From Bradyrhizobium sp. WSM3983 (GTDB lineage Bacteria; Pseudomonadota; Alphaproteobacteria; Rhizobiales; Xanthobacteraceae), in the NCBI RefSeq assembly GCF_000473045.1, contig NZ_AXAY01000007.1, positions 158,645 to 222,644 on the forward strand: a stretch of 64,000 nucleotides of DNA, in the 5' to 3' direction. The first letter of the stretch is position 1; each line of letters opens with the position of its first letter. Positions 1 through 9,394 of the stretch are shown here, in pieces. Below the pieces are notes generated by a model, which saw nothing but the letters and a program-made list of their open reading frames with translations, made no database searches and was not told the origin of the DNA. The position numbers were made by a program, and so were the translations under genes.

Positions 1-157
1 GAATTGCGATGCTCTGCGCTATTGCCAGGTGCGGCGACTGGTTCGGTCGGCTCGGTGACTGCGGCTGTTTCCGAGGCCGCCTCGGACGCGTGCTGCGAAT
101 TGCGATGCTCTGCACTATTGCCAGGTGCGGCGGTTGGTTCGGTCGGCCCGGTCACTG
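1..157 (-). repeat. In-frame tandem repeat, 96-bp period
   Basis: Bases 1-61 and 97-157 are near-identical copies in the coding region of the LuxR-type protein. The period of 96 bp equals 32 codons. Each copy encodes a segment containing [15 protein letters not shown]. More copies may lie to the left of the window. Confidence 0.85.
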
Positions 158-2138
158 CCCCCAGCGCGGCAAACTCGAAAAATGCAGGTCCAGCAGTTGC
201 CGGCGCTTTGCCATGCTCTGTCGACAAACCGCTGTTATTCGTATTGAGGGTCTCGTTCTTTGATGTGACGTTCTCTTCGAAAATGCTTGTTATCTTGGTC
301 CCGGTAAGCCCGATCGATGAAACGTGGAGCGAGGCGCTGGCTGCGTCATCGCTCTCTTGCTGGGCAGCTGCAGAATCGTCACTCAAACCAATCTGCCTCG
401 CCGAAACGTCAGAGCCGCTCCGGTCGCGTTCGAAGTGAAATCTGAAGCCATTGTCGGCAGGCATGCTCCAGACACCAGCCGCTCCGTCTGTGCCCTCGTT
501 CAGCCCGGTTTGAATAGAGGCATCGGCGGTGTTCGTCGTCAGAAGATCTGCATCCTTCGCGACCGACGTGGCATCGATACCTTCCAAGGCCGCAGCAACG
601 GCCGTGGCTTCCGAGCCGAAGATGGAAGCCAAGTCTGCTGTGGAAACAAATCCCTGAACATGAATTTCCTGCAGACCAGCATCTCCGATGTTCAGGCTGC
701 GATCTGTCGAATTCACATACACGATCGTTTCGTTACTCGCGGGGTTGTACATCCACGCCAGGGTATGAGGCGGCACTGAGTGGCTTGCTGACGTCAGATG
801 CAGGACCGCCAGCGTGCCAAAAGCTGCCAGGTTGATCGTGTTCGCCCACGACGTGAACTCGCGATGGACGGCGGTCGTTGCCACTTTTGCGGCGCTATCT
901 CCCGTGACGACCATCGAAGTGCCGGCCAGCACTTCGCCCGAACCAAGCGGATGTGCTGAAGCATGGGTGCTCTCTAGTGCGTAGATCCACGCGCCGGTCA
1001 GCATCGTGAAAATGCCAGAGCCGCCGAGACCTTTCATCGGATTCGAGCCAGACGGCAGCAGAGGGAATTGCTGCTGCGCCATGGGGCTTGCGATCTGGCC
1101 ATTGGTGATCGCTAGTAATGATGGAGGGATTGAAGATGGAGGGGTGCTGGATCCAATCAGACCGTCGTTTCTATGGAGAATGGACGGGGCGGTCTGCTGA
1201 GCCGCCTCAAACGATTCCGCTCTTGCTGCCGAGGACGCCTCCTGGCTCGCCTCAGCGGCATGGCCTCTCGGAGAAACCAAGATCTTCTCGCCGGCATCGA
1301 CGGTGTGCTGGATGATTGCTTTCTTCAGTTTGAATTCAGAGTGCTCGAGACCAGCGTCGGCATTCCATGCGGTGCTGTCGTCATCCTCGAAGGAGTCATT
1401 CTTGCTCGATGCCTCGGCGTCGTCCAAGACTGCGAAGGCAAGTGCGGCGAGCAAGAGCGTGCCGAAGCCGGCCGATCGTTGTAGTAACGCGATCGTAGCG
1501 AGCACGGTCCTGTTATTTACCGCAAGCTTCTGAAATATGTTGCGGAGGTGAACTTTAACTGTGCCGGGGGAAAGGTTTAATTGACGCGCAATCTGCTTGT
1601 TCGACAGGCCACCGGATACAAGTCGTACAATTTCGCGCTCCCGCTGAGTTAGCAATCCCAGCAACTTCTCCAGTTTGGCGCTGTCGGACTCCTTTCCGAT
1701 TGGCGATTGATCGGGGAGCTGCTCCGGTGACGCAACGCGCTCCGCCATCATCCTCAGAGATCCCAGCACAGCACCGGGGTTCTCGGACCTGGAGATTGCA
1801 CCGCAAACACCGGCTGCAATAGCCGACGCGAGGTCGTTGTCGTTTTCGTAATCGGTGAAAAACACCAGCCGTGTGGCCAGATTTTCGGTTTTAGCAACGG
1901 CGAGGATTTCGGAAACGGTCAGGCGAGGCAAGGAATCGGAAAGAAGCGCGACATCCGGCGCAAAATTTCGAACTGCTGCGAGGAAACTTGTCCCATCGCT
2001 ACACGATGCGACGATCTCGAAATCGTGCTGCGTCGCAAATATGGATATCAGCCCCTGCAGGACGATCGGCTGTCGATCTGCGATCACTATCCGGATACAG
2101 CGCCGGCATGATCCATCATCCCTGGACTGCTTCAGCAT
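1..2138 (-). CDS. LuxR-family response regulator with degenerate receiver and long C-terminal extension (partial, runs off left edge)
   Basis: The reading frame is open from ATG at 2138 to base 1, so at least 712 residues are present and the C-terminus lies outside the window. A GAGGG ribosome site precedes the start. Residues 14-135 look like a receiver domain, but the usual phospho-acceptor Asp position is Ser67 (LLSDSLP), with Asp68 next to it, and the conserved Lys near residue 117 is absent. Residues 163-217 form a LuxR/NarL helix-turn-helix ([20 protein letters not shown]). A hydrophobic stretch follows at 223-238. The rest is Ser/Ala/Thr-rich, acidic and of low complexity, with a 32-residue repeat at the visible end. 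The head should bind DNA; the role of the tail is unknown to me. Phosphorylation-independent or membrane-tethered action is inference. Confidence 0.85.
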   Translation of the reverse strand, partial: MLKQSRDDGSCRRCIRIVIADRQPIVLQGLISIFATQHDFEIVASCSDGTSFLAAVRNFAPDVALLSDSLPRLTVSEILAVAKTENLATRLVFFTDYENDNDLASAIAAGVCGAISRSENPGAVLGSLRMMAERVASPEQLPDQSPIGKESDSAKLEKLLGLLTQREREIVRLVSGGLSNKQIARQLNLSPGTVKVHLRNIFQKLAVNNRTVLATIALLQRSAGFGTLLLAALAFAVLDDAEASSKNDSFEDDDSTAWNADAGLEHSEFKLKKAIIQHTVDAGEKILVSPRGHAAEASQEASSAARAESFEAAQQTAPSILHRNDGLIGSSTPPSSIPPSLLAITNGQIASPMAQQQFPLLPSGSNPMKGLGGSGIFTMLTGAWIYALESTHASAHPLGSGEVLAGTSMVVTGDSAAKVATTAVHREFTSWANTINLAAFGTLAVLHLTSASHSVPPHTLAWMYNPASNETIVYVNSTDRSLNIGDAGLQEIHVQGFVSTADLASIFGSEATAVAAALEGIDATSVAKDADLLTTNTADASIQTGLNEGTDGAAGVWSMPADNGFRFHFERDRSGSDVSARQIGLSDDSAAAQQESDDAASASLHVSSIGLTGTKITSIFEENVTSKNETLNTNNSGLSTEHGKAPATAGPAFFEFAALGAVTGPTEPTAAPGNSAEHRNSQHASEAASETAAVTEPTEPVAAPGNSAEHRN

Positions 2139-2305
2139 GGGCTATCCCTCGTCCCGGCGTTCTATGTCCTACGGCATATGGCTGAGGCCGGGTCGCTCAA
2201 TTAATATCTTTTTAATGGATTAAAATAGAGGTCTTTTGGCCAATTCTTTTTAACCATTAACCGAGAGGTCGCCTAGTTTCCCAATATCAGCGCAGGAGTA
2301 TTAGA

Positions 2306-2956
2306 ATGATTTTCAGTCGCGCCGTAGTTGCAAGTACGATATTCGCTGGCGCAGTCCTTTTTTCTGGATGCGCCAACGCAACAATAGTTTTTGGTGGCAC
2401 TGCCAATCTCGACGTTGAGATCGGCCAGGTTCCAGCGGCGGGCGAACAGAAGATCTATTTCGACGCCGCCAAGGCCACCAACATCACAGGCCATGTCGGC
2501 AGTCAGACGGGAACGCCGCTGGTGAGCTTCACCAGCCCGACCGTCGTCGACGCCAAGAACGGCTTCGCCTCCATTGATTTCTTTGGTTCGCTGTACCACG
2601 ACCTCACGATCACGATCGCGAAGGGCTTCACGTTTACTGATGTTGTTTTCGATATTGCGAGCCCTGACCCGTTCACGATAGCGGCTTCGAACGGCGGGAC
2701 TGCCAGCCTTAGCGATCTCAAGAACGGCAATGATGAATTTAAGGCATTCTCAATCAACGGCACCAACCTGACTTGGATCACTCTTCACTCAGATATCGGC
2801 TTCTCGCAGATCAAGCAGTTCGAGCTGTCGGGCGTGACTGCCGTTACCGCAGTTCCCGAGCCCACGACCTGGGCAATGATGATCCTGGGCTTCGCTGGCG
2901 TGGGCTTCCTGGCGTATCGCCGCCGCTCCGACGGAGCAACACTTCGCATCGTCTGA
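2306..2956 (+). CDS. PEP-CTERM sorting domain-containing exported protein
   Basis: A 216-residue secreted protein. The start follows an AGGAG ribosome site 7 bases upstream. Residues 1-26 form a hydrophobic export signal ending near SGCANA; the Cys could act as a weak lipobox. The middle is beta-rich with no catalytic motif that I recognise. The C-terminus holds the alphaproteobacterial PEPxxWA-CTERM signal: PEPTTWAMMILGFAGVGF followed by YRRR. In this family the tail is cut and the protein re-anchored by an exosortase/archaeosortase-type enzyme, which is not in the window. The gene is divergent from the LuxR-type regulator across 167 AT-rich bases, so shared control is possible. The body has no assigned function. 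Confidence 0.85.
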   Translation: MIFSRAVVASTIFAGAVLFSGCANATIVFGGTANLDVEIGQVPAAGEQKIYFDAAKATNITGHVGSQTGTPLVSFTSPTVVDAKNGFASIDFFGSLYHDLTITIAKGFTFTDVVFDIASPDPFTIAASNGGTASLSDLKNGNDEFKAFSINGTNLTWITLHSDIGFSQIKQFELSGVTAVTAVPEPTTWAMMILGFAGVGFLAYRRRSDGATLRIV

Positions 2957-2967
2957 ATCCAGTCCGG

Positions 2968-2998
2968 CATGGAAGGCCGCCTCAGGCGGCCTTCCATG
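2968..2998 (+). terminator. Strong hairpin after the PEP-CTERM gene
   Basis: A perfect 14-bp stem (2968-2981 with 2985-2998) and a 3-base loop, 11 bases after the stop codon. There is no T-run behind it, so it may stabilise the 3' end rather than be a classic intrinsic terminator. Confidence 0.7.
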
Positions 2999-3012
2999 AT
3001 GAAGAACAGCGA

Positions 3013-3354
3013 GTGCGCACGGTGGATGAACGAAGCCTGACGGAAATGGCTATCGATGAGCTTTGGAATCTGCATCAAAGCATCGTAGTCATCCTTGCGT
3101 CGAAACTGGAAGATCAAAAAGCCGAGCTCGATAAGCGGTTGGCTCAGCTGCATGCAAACGGCGTGCGGGTCAAGGAGGGCGAATATTCGCGGCGCCCGTA
3201 TCCCGTGGTGACTCCAAAGTTTCGCAATCCGGCCCGGCCTGACCAAACCTGGAGTGGCCGAGGCAAACGGCCGCGCTGGGTGACAGAGCTATTGGATGCA
3301 GGAATGAGCATTCGCGATTTTCAGATCCGCGAAATGACTACGCCGCAGGTCTAA
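3013..3354 (+). CDS. H-NS family nucleoid-associated protein
   Basis: A small DNA-binding protein of the rhizobial H-NS/HvrA type. The N-terminal part (from IDELWNLHQ) is a predicted coiled-coil oligomerisation segment with EDQKAELDKRLAQL. The C-terminal part holds the family signature RNPARPDQTWSGRGKRPRW, the loop that reads the AT-rich minor groove. The start is uncertain: GTG at 3013 gives 113 residues, GTG at 3022 is possible, and ATG at 3046 gives 102 residues but removes the short leader normally seen before the MxxDELW motif. The open frame extends further upstream through the hairpin and the PEP-CTERM gene, but that part is not credible. Such proteins silence AT-rich or acquired DNA. 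Confidence 0.85.
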   Translation: MRTVDERSLTEMAIDELWNLHQSIVVILASKLEDQKAELDKRLAQLHANGVRVKEGEYSRRPYPVVTPKFRNPARPDQTWSGRGKRPRWVTELLDAGMSIRDFQIREMTTPQV

Positions 3355-3389
3355 GCGGTCTACGTCAAATCGACGTAAGGATGTCTTGA

Positions 3390-3599
3390 ATGGATCAAGA
3401 TAATCGACTGCAAGAACTAGACGAAATTAGACTGGCGCTAGCGGTGTTGTCCGTGCAGTTGGACGCATGGGCCGCTCGAAGAGGTCGCCACTTCCTCGCT
3501 CCATCTGATGGAGCTCCTGAGTCTGATGAAGCTGCCGAGAATGTCGACCAGAGTTTTGCTTTGCGAGCTGTGCTTGCCATGAGGCACTGCAGCCGATAA
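3390..3599 (+). CDS. Small hypothetical protein
   Basis: A 69-residue ORF with an AAGGA ribosome site 8 bases before its ATG. The N-terminal third is Leu-rich and probably helical (LQELDEIRLALAVLSVQLDAW); the rest is acidic and polar. I recognise no family. It lies between the H-NS gene and the NTF2-like gene on the same strand with short gaps, which fits a small transcription unit. Longer frames on the opposite strand overlap it, so coding is likely but not proven. Confidence 0.45.
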   Translation: MDQDNRLQELDEIRLALAVLSVQLDAWAARRGRHFLAPSDGAPESDEAAENVDQSFALRAVLAMRHCSR

Positions 3600-3615
3600 C
3601 GGCAAGCAGGTGAGG

Positions 3616-3945
3616 ATGATGTCCTTCGACCCGATGGCCGCTGCGGTTGACTGGCTCGATGCCTACCGCGCTGGCGATATTGAGGCAATTCTGGAGATGT
3701 ACGCGGAAAATGTCGTGGTTCAATGCAGCTGCAGCGGCGTGAAGACCTTGACCGGTAGGGAAGCACTCCGCGCATATTGGGTTGAGCGTCTCCGAGAACA
3801 TCCAGCCACCGGTCTGGACGATCTTCAACCTTCGCACGATGGAGCAGTTATCTCGTACGTCACGAGGACTGGGGTTGTAAGTGCAGTTCTCGTGTTCGAC
3901 CGTGCCGGCAAGATCAAGACCCTAAACTGCGGCCCTTCACATTAG
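3616..3945 (+). CDS. NTF2/SnoaL-like protein
   Basis: A protein of about 110 residues with the NTF2-like alpha+beta cone pattern: an N-terminal helix with DWLDAYRAGDIEAILEMYAENVVVQC, a GREALRAYW helix, then beta strands ending in LVFDRAGKIKTL. The family covers small enzymes and binding proteins, and the substrate cannot be read from the sequence. The frame opens at GTG 3610, but the purine-rich AGGTGAGG just upstream favours ATG 3616 or the adjacent ATG 3619. It converges on bluB. Confidence 0.75.
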   Translation: MMSFDPMAAAVDWLDAYRAGDIEAILEMYAENVVVQCSCSGVKTLTGREALRAYWVERLREHPATGLDDLQPSHDGAVISYVTRTGVVSAVLVFDRAGKIKTLNCGPSH

Positions 3946-3971
3946 CAGTCGGACACTCGCCTTCAGCGAGA

Positions 3972-4604
3972 TCAGCGCCGCAACGTGAATCCGTCCGCAC
4001 CTCGCCGGTGTTCCCACTTCGCCCGCTCGAGCTCGGGCTGATCGCACTCGACTTCCGGATAGCCAATGCAGAGATAGGCGATGAACTTCCAGGAGGCGGG
4101 CACGTCGAGCACGCCGTGGATGCGGTCCGGGCTGAGGATCGAGACCCAGCCGAGCCCGATGCCCTCGGCGCGCGCGGCGAGCCACATCGCTGTGATCGCC
4201 GCGACTACGGAATATTCGGTGGTCTCGGGCATGGTCGCGCGGCCGAGGCCGTGGCCGATATCATTGGCCTTGTCGGCGAACACGGCGAGATGGCCGGGCG
4301 CCTGTTCGAGGCCGGAGAGCTTGAGCGTGGCATAGCGGCCAGCGCGCTGGCCGGAATAGCAATTCAGTGCGTCGGCGTTGCAAGCTTTGAAATCGTCGAT
4401 CACGGCGCGGCGCCGTGCCGCATCATCGACGATGACGAAGCGCCACGGTTGGCTCAGGCCGACCGAGGGCGAGAGGCAGGCCGTCTCGATTAATCGCTCC
4501 ACGGCGCCGTCGGGCAGCGCATCGGTGCGAAAGCGGCGCACGTCGCGGCGCCACACGAACAGCTTGCGCAATTGCCGGCGGAAGGTGTCGTCGAACTCGA
4601 CCAT
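3972..4604 (-). CDS. bluB: 5,6-dimethylbenzimidazole synthase BluB
   Basis: Makes the lower ligand of cobalamin by oxygen-dependent breakdown of reduced FMN to 5,6-dimethylbenzimidazole. At 210 residues it has the normal length of this nitroreductase-fold family. Visible features are the FMN-binding arginines in FVWRRDVRRF (16-25), the SPSVGLSQPWRFVIV segment (45-59) and the GLGWVSIL strand in the C-terminal half. A GGGAGG ribosome site precedes the ATG. It is the first gene of this minus-strand pair as transcribed after cobS, separated by 3 bases. Its product is activated by CobT (24133-25185). Confidence 0.96.
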   Translation of the reverse strand: MVEFDDTFRRQLRKLFVWRRDVRRFRTDALPDGAVERLIETACLSPSVGLSQPWRFVIVDDAARRRAVIDDFKACNADALNCYSGQRAGRYATLKLSGLEQAPGHLAVFADKANDIGHGLGRATMPETTEYSVVAAITAMWLAARAEGIGLGWVSILSPDRIHGVLDVPASWKFIAYLCIGYPEVECDQPELERAKWEHRRGADGFTLRR

Positions 4605-4607
4605 CGA

Positions 4608-5393
4608 TCATCCTCCCACGTGAAGGAAGGCTGCGGCCACCAGCAGGATCAGGGTCTCGCCGACCTGCTCGAAAGCGCCGAGGATGTCTCCGGTTTGTCC
4701 GCCGATCTGACGGATGGCGAGCCGCGCCAGGACGAGCCCCGCGAGGGACAGCAGGACCAGGCCGACCAGCGCCTTGGCCGGTCCGAGCGCAAGGGCGAGG
4801 GCGAGCGTTCCAACAGCGAAGGCGATGGCCACGCTGCGGCCCGGCGGCGATCCGGCGCGCGCGGAGAGCCCGTCGGGACGCGCCGGGGCTATCAACGACA
4901 TGAAGGCCGGCACCCCGGCGCGGGCCGCAGCGTGGGCCGAGCACAAAGCCAGCATCACGGCCCATGGATTGGCGATTGTGGCCAACGCACTCCAGCGCAG
5001 GCCGAACGACAGGATCAGCGCGCAGACACCGTAGCTGCCGATCCTGCTGTCGCGCATGATCTCGAGCTTGCGCGCGCGCGTCCGTCCACCGCCGAGTCCG
5101 TCGGCGGTGTCGGCAAGCCCGTCTTCGTGCAGGGCGCCGGTGACGAGGGCGGTTGCGGCGAGCGCGAGCAGGGCGGCCATGCCTGGTGCCAGTCCCAGCT
5201 TGTTCGCGAGCGCGTAGACCACCGCGCCTGCAAGGCCTACCAGCAATCCCGCGATCGGCAGCGCCCAGGTCGCGCGCGCGATGTCACCATCGCCGGCCGG
5301 GTTTGACGATGCCACCGGCACGATCGTGACGAAGGACGCAGCGATCCTGAGATCGGCGACGACGTCTTTCAGAATGTCGGCGCGCGGCGTCAT
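4608..5393 (-). CDS. cobS: Adenosylcobinamide-GDP ribazoletransferase (cobalamin synthase)
   Basis: Joins alpha-ribazole (phosphate) to adenosylcobinamide-GDP, the last step of nucleotide loop assembly at the inner membrane. At 261 residues it has several hydrophobic segments and the family's Mg-binding motif HEDGLADTADG (89-99). It is called cobV in Pseudomonas denitrificans nomenclature and must not be confused with the chelatase subunit CobS. It overlaps cobU by 4 bases (ATGA type), so the two are co-translated. Confidence 0.96.
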   Translation of the reverse strand: MTPRADILKDVVADLRIAASFVTIVPVASSNPAGDGDIARATWALPIAGLLVGLAGAVVYALANKLGLAPGMAALLALAATALVTGALHEDGLADTADGLGGGRTRARKLEIMRDSRIGSYGVCALILSFGLRWSALATIANPWAVMLALCSAHAAARAGVPAFMSLIAPARPDGLSARAGSPPGRSVAIAFAVGTLALALALGPAKALVGLVLLSLAGLVLARLAIRQIGGQTGDILGAFEQVGETLILLVAAAFLHVGG

Positions 5394-5896
5394 TTCAGTT
5401 TCATCGGCAGGCCGGCGACCACGAAATCGACCTCGTTAGCAACGGCCGCCATGATCTGGTTCATGATGCCGGCGGCGTCGCGATAGCTGCGCGCCAGCGC
5501 ATTGTCGGGCACGATGCCGAGACCGACCTCGTTAGTGACGAAAACGACCGGGCTTTTCTGGCCGCCGAGGAAGACGGCGAGTTTCGTGACCTCGTGTTCC
5601 CAGTCGCGCCCCGCATGCATCATATTGGAGAGCCACAAGGTCAGGCAGTCCACGAGCCTTGGGCCACCGCCATCGGTTTCGATCAGCGTCTGCAGGAGAT
5701 CCAGCGGTACCTCCCGCTCAATCCAGTCGACCGCCGCGCGCTTGGCTCGATGCTTCGCGATGCGCGTCTCCATTTCGGCATCGAGCGCCTCGGCCGTCGC
5801 GATGTAGATGGGCCGGCCCGGAAAGCTGCGCGCGCGCTTTTCCGCGTGGGCGCTCTTGCCCGATCGCGCTCCGCCCGTGATCAAGATGACGGCCAT
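5390..5896 (-). CDS. cobU: Bifunctional adenosylcobinamide kinase / adenosylcobinamide-phosphate guanylyltransferase
   Basis: Phosphorylates adenosylcobinamide and then transfers GMP to give adenosylcobinamide-GDP. The 168 residues carry a P-loop GGARSGKS (8-15) and His49 in RIAKHRAKR, in the place of the guanylylated histidine of the Salmonella enzyme. VTNEVGLGIVPDN is the other family signature. An AGGAG ribosome site lies 7 bases before the start. Equivalent to cobP of P. denitrificans. It is first in the unit cobU-cobS-bluB and is divergent from cbiB across 121 bases. Confidence 0.96.
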   Translation of the reverse strand: MAVILITGGARSGKSAHAEKRARSFPGRPIYIATAEALDAEMETRIAKHRAKRAAVDWIEREVPLDLLQTLIETDGGGPRLVDCLTLWLSNMMHAGRDWEHEVTKLAVFLGGQKSPVVFVTNEVGLGIVPDNALARSYRDAAGIMNQIMAAVANEVDFVVAGLPMKLK

Positions 5897-6017
5897 GAAG
5901 GTCTCCTGTGAGCCTGACTAATCACCAATCGCGGCCAAAGACAAAGCCGAAATCAGGCACCCGGGGGCTTGCGCTCGCCCCTCGCTTTGCGCAACAGGGG
6001 CGGGACAGGAGGCTGGT

Positions 6018-6971
6018 GTGGGTTTTGCGGGCGCGATGGTGGTGGCGATGGCGGTGGATGCCCTGCTGGGCTGGCCGTCACCGTTGTTTGCGCGGATCGG
6101 CCATCCCGTGACCTGGCTGGGTCGGCTGATCGCCGCCATCGATACCGGCTGGAATCGCGAGTCTGATCCGCCGGCGCTTCGCCGCGTTGCGGGCGTCGCC
6201 GGCGCGCTTCTGGTGATTGCGCTCGCGGTCGCGCTCGGTTGGGCGCTTCAATCCTTGCTTCAATTCTTACTGCCTTGGGGCTGGACCCAGATCGTGCTGG
6301 TCGGCATCCTCGCCTGGCCGCTGGTTGCGCTGCGCTCGCTGCATGATCATGTCGCGGCCGTCGCAAATCCTCTGCTGGGCGGCGACATCGCCGCCGCGCG
6401 CGAAGCGGTGTCACGCATCGTCGGCCGCGATCCTGCTGCGCTCGATGAGGCCGGCATCGCGCGCGCCGCCATCGAAAGCCTCGCCGAAAACGCGTCCGAC
6501 GGTATCGTCGCGCCGCTGTTGTGGGGCGCACTGTTCGGCCTGCCGGGCATATTGGGATACAAGGCAATCAACACGCTGGACTCCATGATCGGCCATCGCA
6601 GCGAACGGCACGAAGCCTTTGGCTGGGCCGCGGCGCGCATCGACGATGTCGCCAATTTCATTCCGGCCCGTCTGACCGGCTTTCTCTTCGTGCTGCTGGC
6701 GCCGCGACGATCCGAGGCGCTGTCGTGCATGACGCGCGATGCGCGCCGCCACCGTTCGCCTAATGCCGGCTGGCCGGAAGCGGCGATGGCCGGCGCGCTG
6801 GGCGTGCGGCTCAGCGGCCCCCGCATCTATCACGGCAGCATCACCGACGAGCCCTGGCTCAACGAAGGCGCGCGCGATCCGCTGGCGGCCGACATCGTCG
6901 AGGGATTGACCGTCTACCGCCGCGCCATGCTGCTGCTCGCGGGCGTCCTTGCGATCCTGGCCTTTGCGTGA
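6018..6971 (+). CDS. cbiB: Adenosylcobinamide-phosphate synthase (CbiB/CobD)
   Basis: Attaches aminopropanol phosphate to adenosylcobyric acid. The integral membrane protein of 317 residues has the usual size and signatures: DALLGWPSPLFARIGHPV near the N-terminus, ESLAENASDGIVAPL in the middle and YKAINTLDSMIGH. It begins with GTG at 6018, preceded by ACAGGAGG 5 bases upstream. It overlaps cobC by 4 bases (GTGA), so its substrate partner is co-translated. In P. denitrificans naming this is cobD. Confidence 0.95.
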   Translation: MGFAGAMVVAMAVDALLGWPSPLFARIGHPVTWLGRLIAAIDTGWNRESDPPALRRVAGVAGALLVIALAVALGWALQSLLQFLLPWGWTQIVLVGILAWPLVALRSLHDHVAAVANPLLGGDIAAAREAVSRIVGRDPAALDEAGIARAAIESLAENASDGIVAPLLWGALFGLPGILGYKAINTLDSMIGHRSERHEAFGWAAARIDDVANFIPARLTGFLFVLLAPRRSEALSCMTRDARRHRSPNAGWPEAAMAGALGVRLSGPRIYHGSITDEPWLNEGARDPLAADIVEGLTVYRRAMLLLAGVLAILAFA

Positions 6972-7948
6972 AAGAACAGGGCATGCGCGAGCACGGTGGA
7001 AATCTCGATCTGGCCCAGCAGCGTTTTGGCAGACGCTCGGAGGACTGGATTGATCTCTCGACCGGGATCAACCGGCTGCCTTATCCCCTGGGCGAAATCG
7101 CCGCGCACCATTGGCAGGCGTTGCCGTCGCGATCCGAGATCGAGGCGCTGCATCAGGCCGCACGGCACGCCTACGCGACAAGCGCGCCGATCGTTGCGAT
7201 GGGGGGTGCGCAAGCCGCCATTCAACTTTTGCCGCAACTGGCGCCGCGCGGCCGGGCTCGCATCCTCGCCCCGACCTACAACGAATATGCCCCCGTTCTG
7301 TCGGCGGCGGGATGGGAGGTCGAGGAGGTGAGGGAGCTCGATGCGTTGTCGGGTGCGAACCTTGCCATCGTCGTCAATCCCAACAATCCCGACGGGCGCT
7401 GTCATGCCCCGAGGGACCTGCTTGCGTTGTTGCCGCGCGTCGATCGTCTCGTCATCGACGAGAGTTTTGTTGACGCCGTTCCCGAGCTCTCGCTCGCTTC
7501 AGAAGCAGGGCAGCCTGGGCTGATGATCCTGCGCTCGTTCGGAAAGTTCTATGGGCTTGCCGGCGTACGGCTCGGCTTCGCGATCGGTAATGCCGCTGAC
7601 ATCGGCAATCTCGCGGCGATGTCAGGTCCATGGCCGGTGTCGGGCGCCGCGATCGCAATCGGCTGCCGCGCCTTGCGCGATGATGCCTGGGCCAAGGCGA
7701 CGTCGGCGCGGCTTGCGCGCGACTGTGTTCGCCTCGATGAGCTGGTGCAGTCGCAAGGCTGGCGGCTCGTCGGCGGCGCGCCACTGTTTCGCCTCTACGA
7801 GACGGCGGATGCAGGTGCCGCGCAGGAGAAACTCGCGCGTGGCCAGATCTGGTCCCGAGTCTTCGCGCAGAACCCGACATGGCTGCGCCTCGGACTTCCG
7901 GGCAGCGAATCCGAATGGACGCGCCTTACCGAGGTGCTAGCGCGCTAG
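6968..7948 (+). CDS. cobC: Threonine-phosphate decarboxylase (PLP enzyme)
   Basis: Supplies (R)-1-amino-2-propanol phosphate for CbiB. The 326 residues are a class I/II aminotransferase-like PLP fold: NPNNPDG (137-143), Asp164 in VIDESF for the pyridine nitrogen, and the Schiff-base Lys193 in [10 protein letters not shown]. It starts with GTG in the overlap with the cbiB stop. Its 3' end overlaps that of convergent cobQ by 12 bases. Salmonella calls this protein CobD, a common source of confusion. Confidence 0.94.
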   Translation: MKEQGMREHGGNLDLAQQRFGRRSEDWIDLSTGINRLPYPLGEIAAHHWQALPSRSEIEALHQAARHAYATSAPIVAMGGAQAAIQLLPQLAPRGRARILAPTYNEYAPVLSAAGWEVEEVRELDALSGANLAIVVNPNNPDGRCHAPRDLLALLPRVDRLVIDESFVDAVPELSLASEAGQPGLMILRSFGKFYGLAGVRLGFAIGNAADIGNLAAMSGPWPVSGAAIAIGCRALRDDAWAKATSARLARDCVRLDELVQSQGWRLVGGAPLFRLYETADAGAAQEKLARGQIWSRVFAQNPTWLRLGLPGSESEWTRLTEVLAR

Positions 7949-9385
7949 CGCGAGCAGGCCTTCGACGTCGAGGTGCTTTTCGATGTGGTCGGCGAGGGCA
8001 TCGAGTGTGCTCTCGACTCTCGCATGATATGGCTCTTCGCCTGCGGGAATGTCGAGCTTTGCGAGGAAGGCCTTGCGGAAATCATCCGACGTGAAGAGGC
8101 CGTGCAGATAACTGCCCTGCACGCGGCCATCGTGTGAGATCGCGCCTTCCGGCTCGCCATTCAGTTTCGCGAACGGTCGCGCGCGGTCCGCCCCATCGGT
8201 GCGACCGATGTGGATTTCGTAGGCGTGGATCGCTTGATCCGTCGCCGCATGCACGGCCTCAACACGCGTCAGCGTCTTCTCCGGGCTCATTACAGTTTCC
8301 ACATCCAGAAGTCCGAGGCCCGGCGTGTCGCCCGCGGGGCCTTCGATGCCATCTGGGTCCGCGACGCTGCGCCCAAGCATCTGGTAGCCGCCGCACAGCC
8401 CAAGCACATGGCCGCCGCGGCGGTGATGCGCGAGCAGGTCGATGTCCCAGCCCTGTGCGCGGAGGAAGGCGAGATCGCCGCGGGTGGATTTGGAGCCGGG
8501 GATGATGACCAGCCTGACATCGCCGGGAATCGCTTCGCCCGGACGCACCATCACGAGATCGACACCCGGCTCGAGTTTCAGCGGATCGAGATCGTCGAAA
8601 TTGGCGATCCGCGACAGTGCGAGGCACGCGATCTTGCATTGACCGGGCTTGCGCGCGTCACTGAGGCCGAGCGCATCCTCGGCCGGCAGCTCGCCGGCGC
8701 GCGCGAACCAGGGCAGCACGCCAAGGCCGCGCCAATCGGTCTTCGCTTCGATCAGCCTGTAGCCATCATCGAACAGCGTGGGATCACCGCGAAACTTGTT
8801 GATGACAAATCCCTGGATCATTGCGGCATCGTCAGGATCGATCACCGTCTTGATCCCGACGAGCTGCGCGATGACGCCGCCGCGGTCGATGTCGCCGACC
8901 AGCACGACGGGGACGTCGGCCTTGCGCGCAAAGCCCATATTGGCGATGTCGGCCTCGCGCAGGTTGACCTCGGCGGGACTGCCGGCGCCTTCGACCAGCA
9001 CCAGATCAGCGCGCGCCTTCAGCCGCTCAAAGCTCTCCAGCACGGCGCCCATCAAGGAAGGCTTCATCGCCGCATATTCGCGCGCCGGCGCGGTCGCGAT
9101 GCGCTTTCCCTGCACGATCACCTGTGCACCGACATCGGTCTCTGGTTTCAGCAGCACCGGATTCATGTCGGTGTGCGGCTCGACGCCCGCAGCCAGCGCC
9201 TGAAGCGCCTGGGCCCGGCCGATCTCGCCGCCATCGACGGTCACCGCCGCGTTGTTCGACATGTTCTGCGGCTTGAACGGGAGCACGCGCAGGCCACGCC
9301 GCGTGAAGGCGCGCGCAAGGCCGGCGACGATGAGCGACTTGCCCACGTCCGAACCGGCGCCCTGGATCATCAATGCGTGTGCCAT
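7937..9385 (-). CDS. cobQ: Cobyric acid synthase
   Basis: Amidates side chains b, d, e and g of adenosylcobyrinic a,c-diamide using glutamine and ATP. The 482 residues comprise an N-terminal dethiobiotin-synthetase-like ATPase (P-loop GAGSDVGKS, 9-17; KPQNMSNNA, 38-46) and a C-terminal class I amidotransferase with Cys331 in [11 protein letters not shown] and His428 in GSYLHGLF. It lies 9 bases downstream of cobO on the same strand. Full length with catalytic residues present. Confidence 0.97.
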   Translation of the reverse strand: MAHALMIQGAGSDVGKSLIVAGLARAFTRRGLRVLPFKPQNMSNNAAVTVDGGEIGRAQALQALAAGVEPHTDMNPVLLKPETDVGAQVIVQGKRIATAPAREYAAMKPSLMGAVLESFERLKARADLVLVEGAGSPAEVNLREADIANMGFARKADVPVVLVGDIDRGGVIAQLVGIKTVIDPDDAAMIQGFVINKFRGDPTLFDDGYRLIEAKTDWRGLGVLPWFARAGELPAEDALGLSDARKPGQCKIACLALSRIANFDDLDPLKLEPGVDLVMVRPGEAIPGDVRLVIIPGSKSTRGDLAFLRAQGWDIDLLAHHRRGGHVLGLCGGYQMLGRSVADPDGIEGPAGDTPGLGLLDVETVMSPEKTLTRVEAVHAATDQAIHAYEIHIGRTDGADRARPFAKLNGEPEGAISHDGRVQGSYLHGLFTSDDFRKAFLAKLDIPAGEEPYHARVESTLDALADHIEKHLDVEGLLALAR

Positions 9386-9394
9386 CGCTGTCGT

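Noticed and set aside
2773..3012. Upstream extension of the H-NS-like frame
   Set aside because: It runs through the PEP-CTERM gene and the hairpin. Family length and N-terminal motif support a start at 3013-3046.
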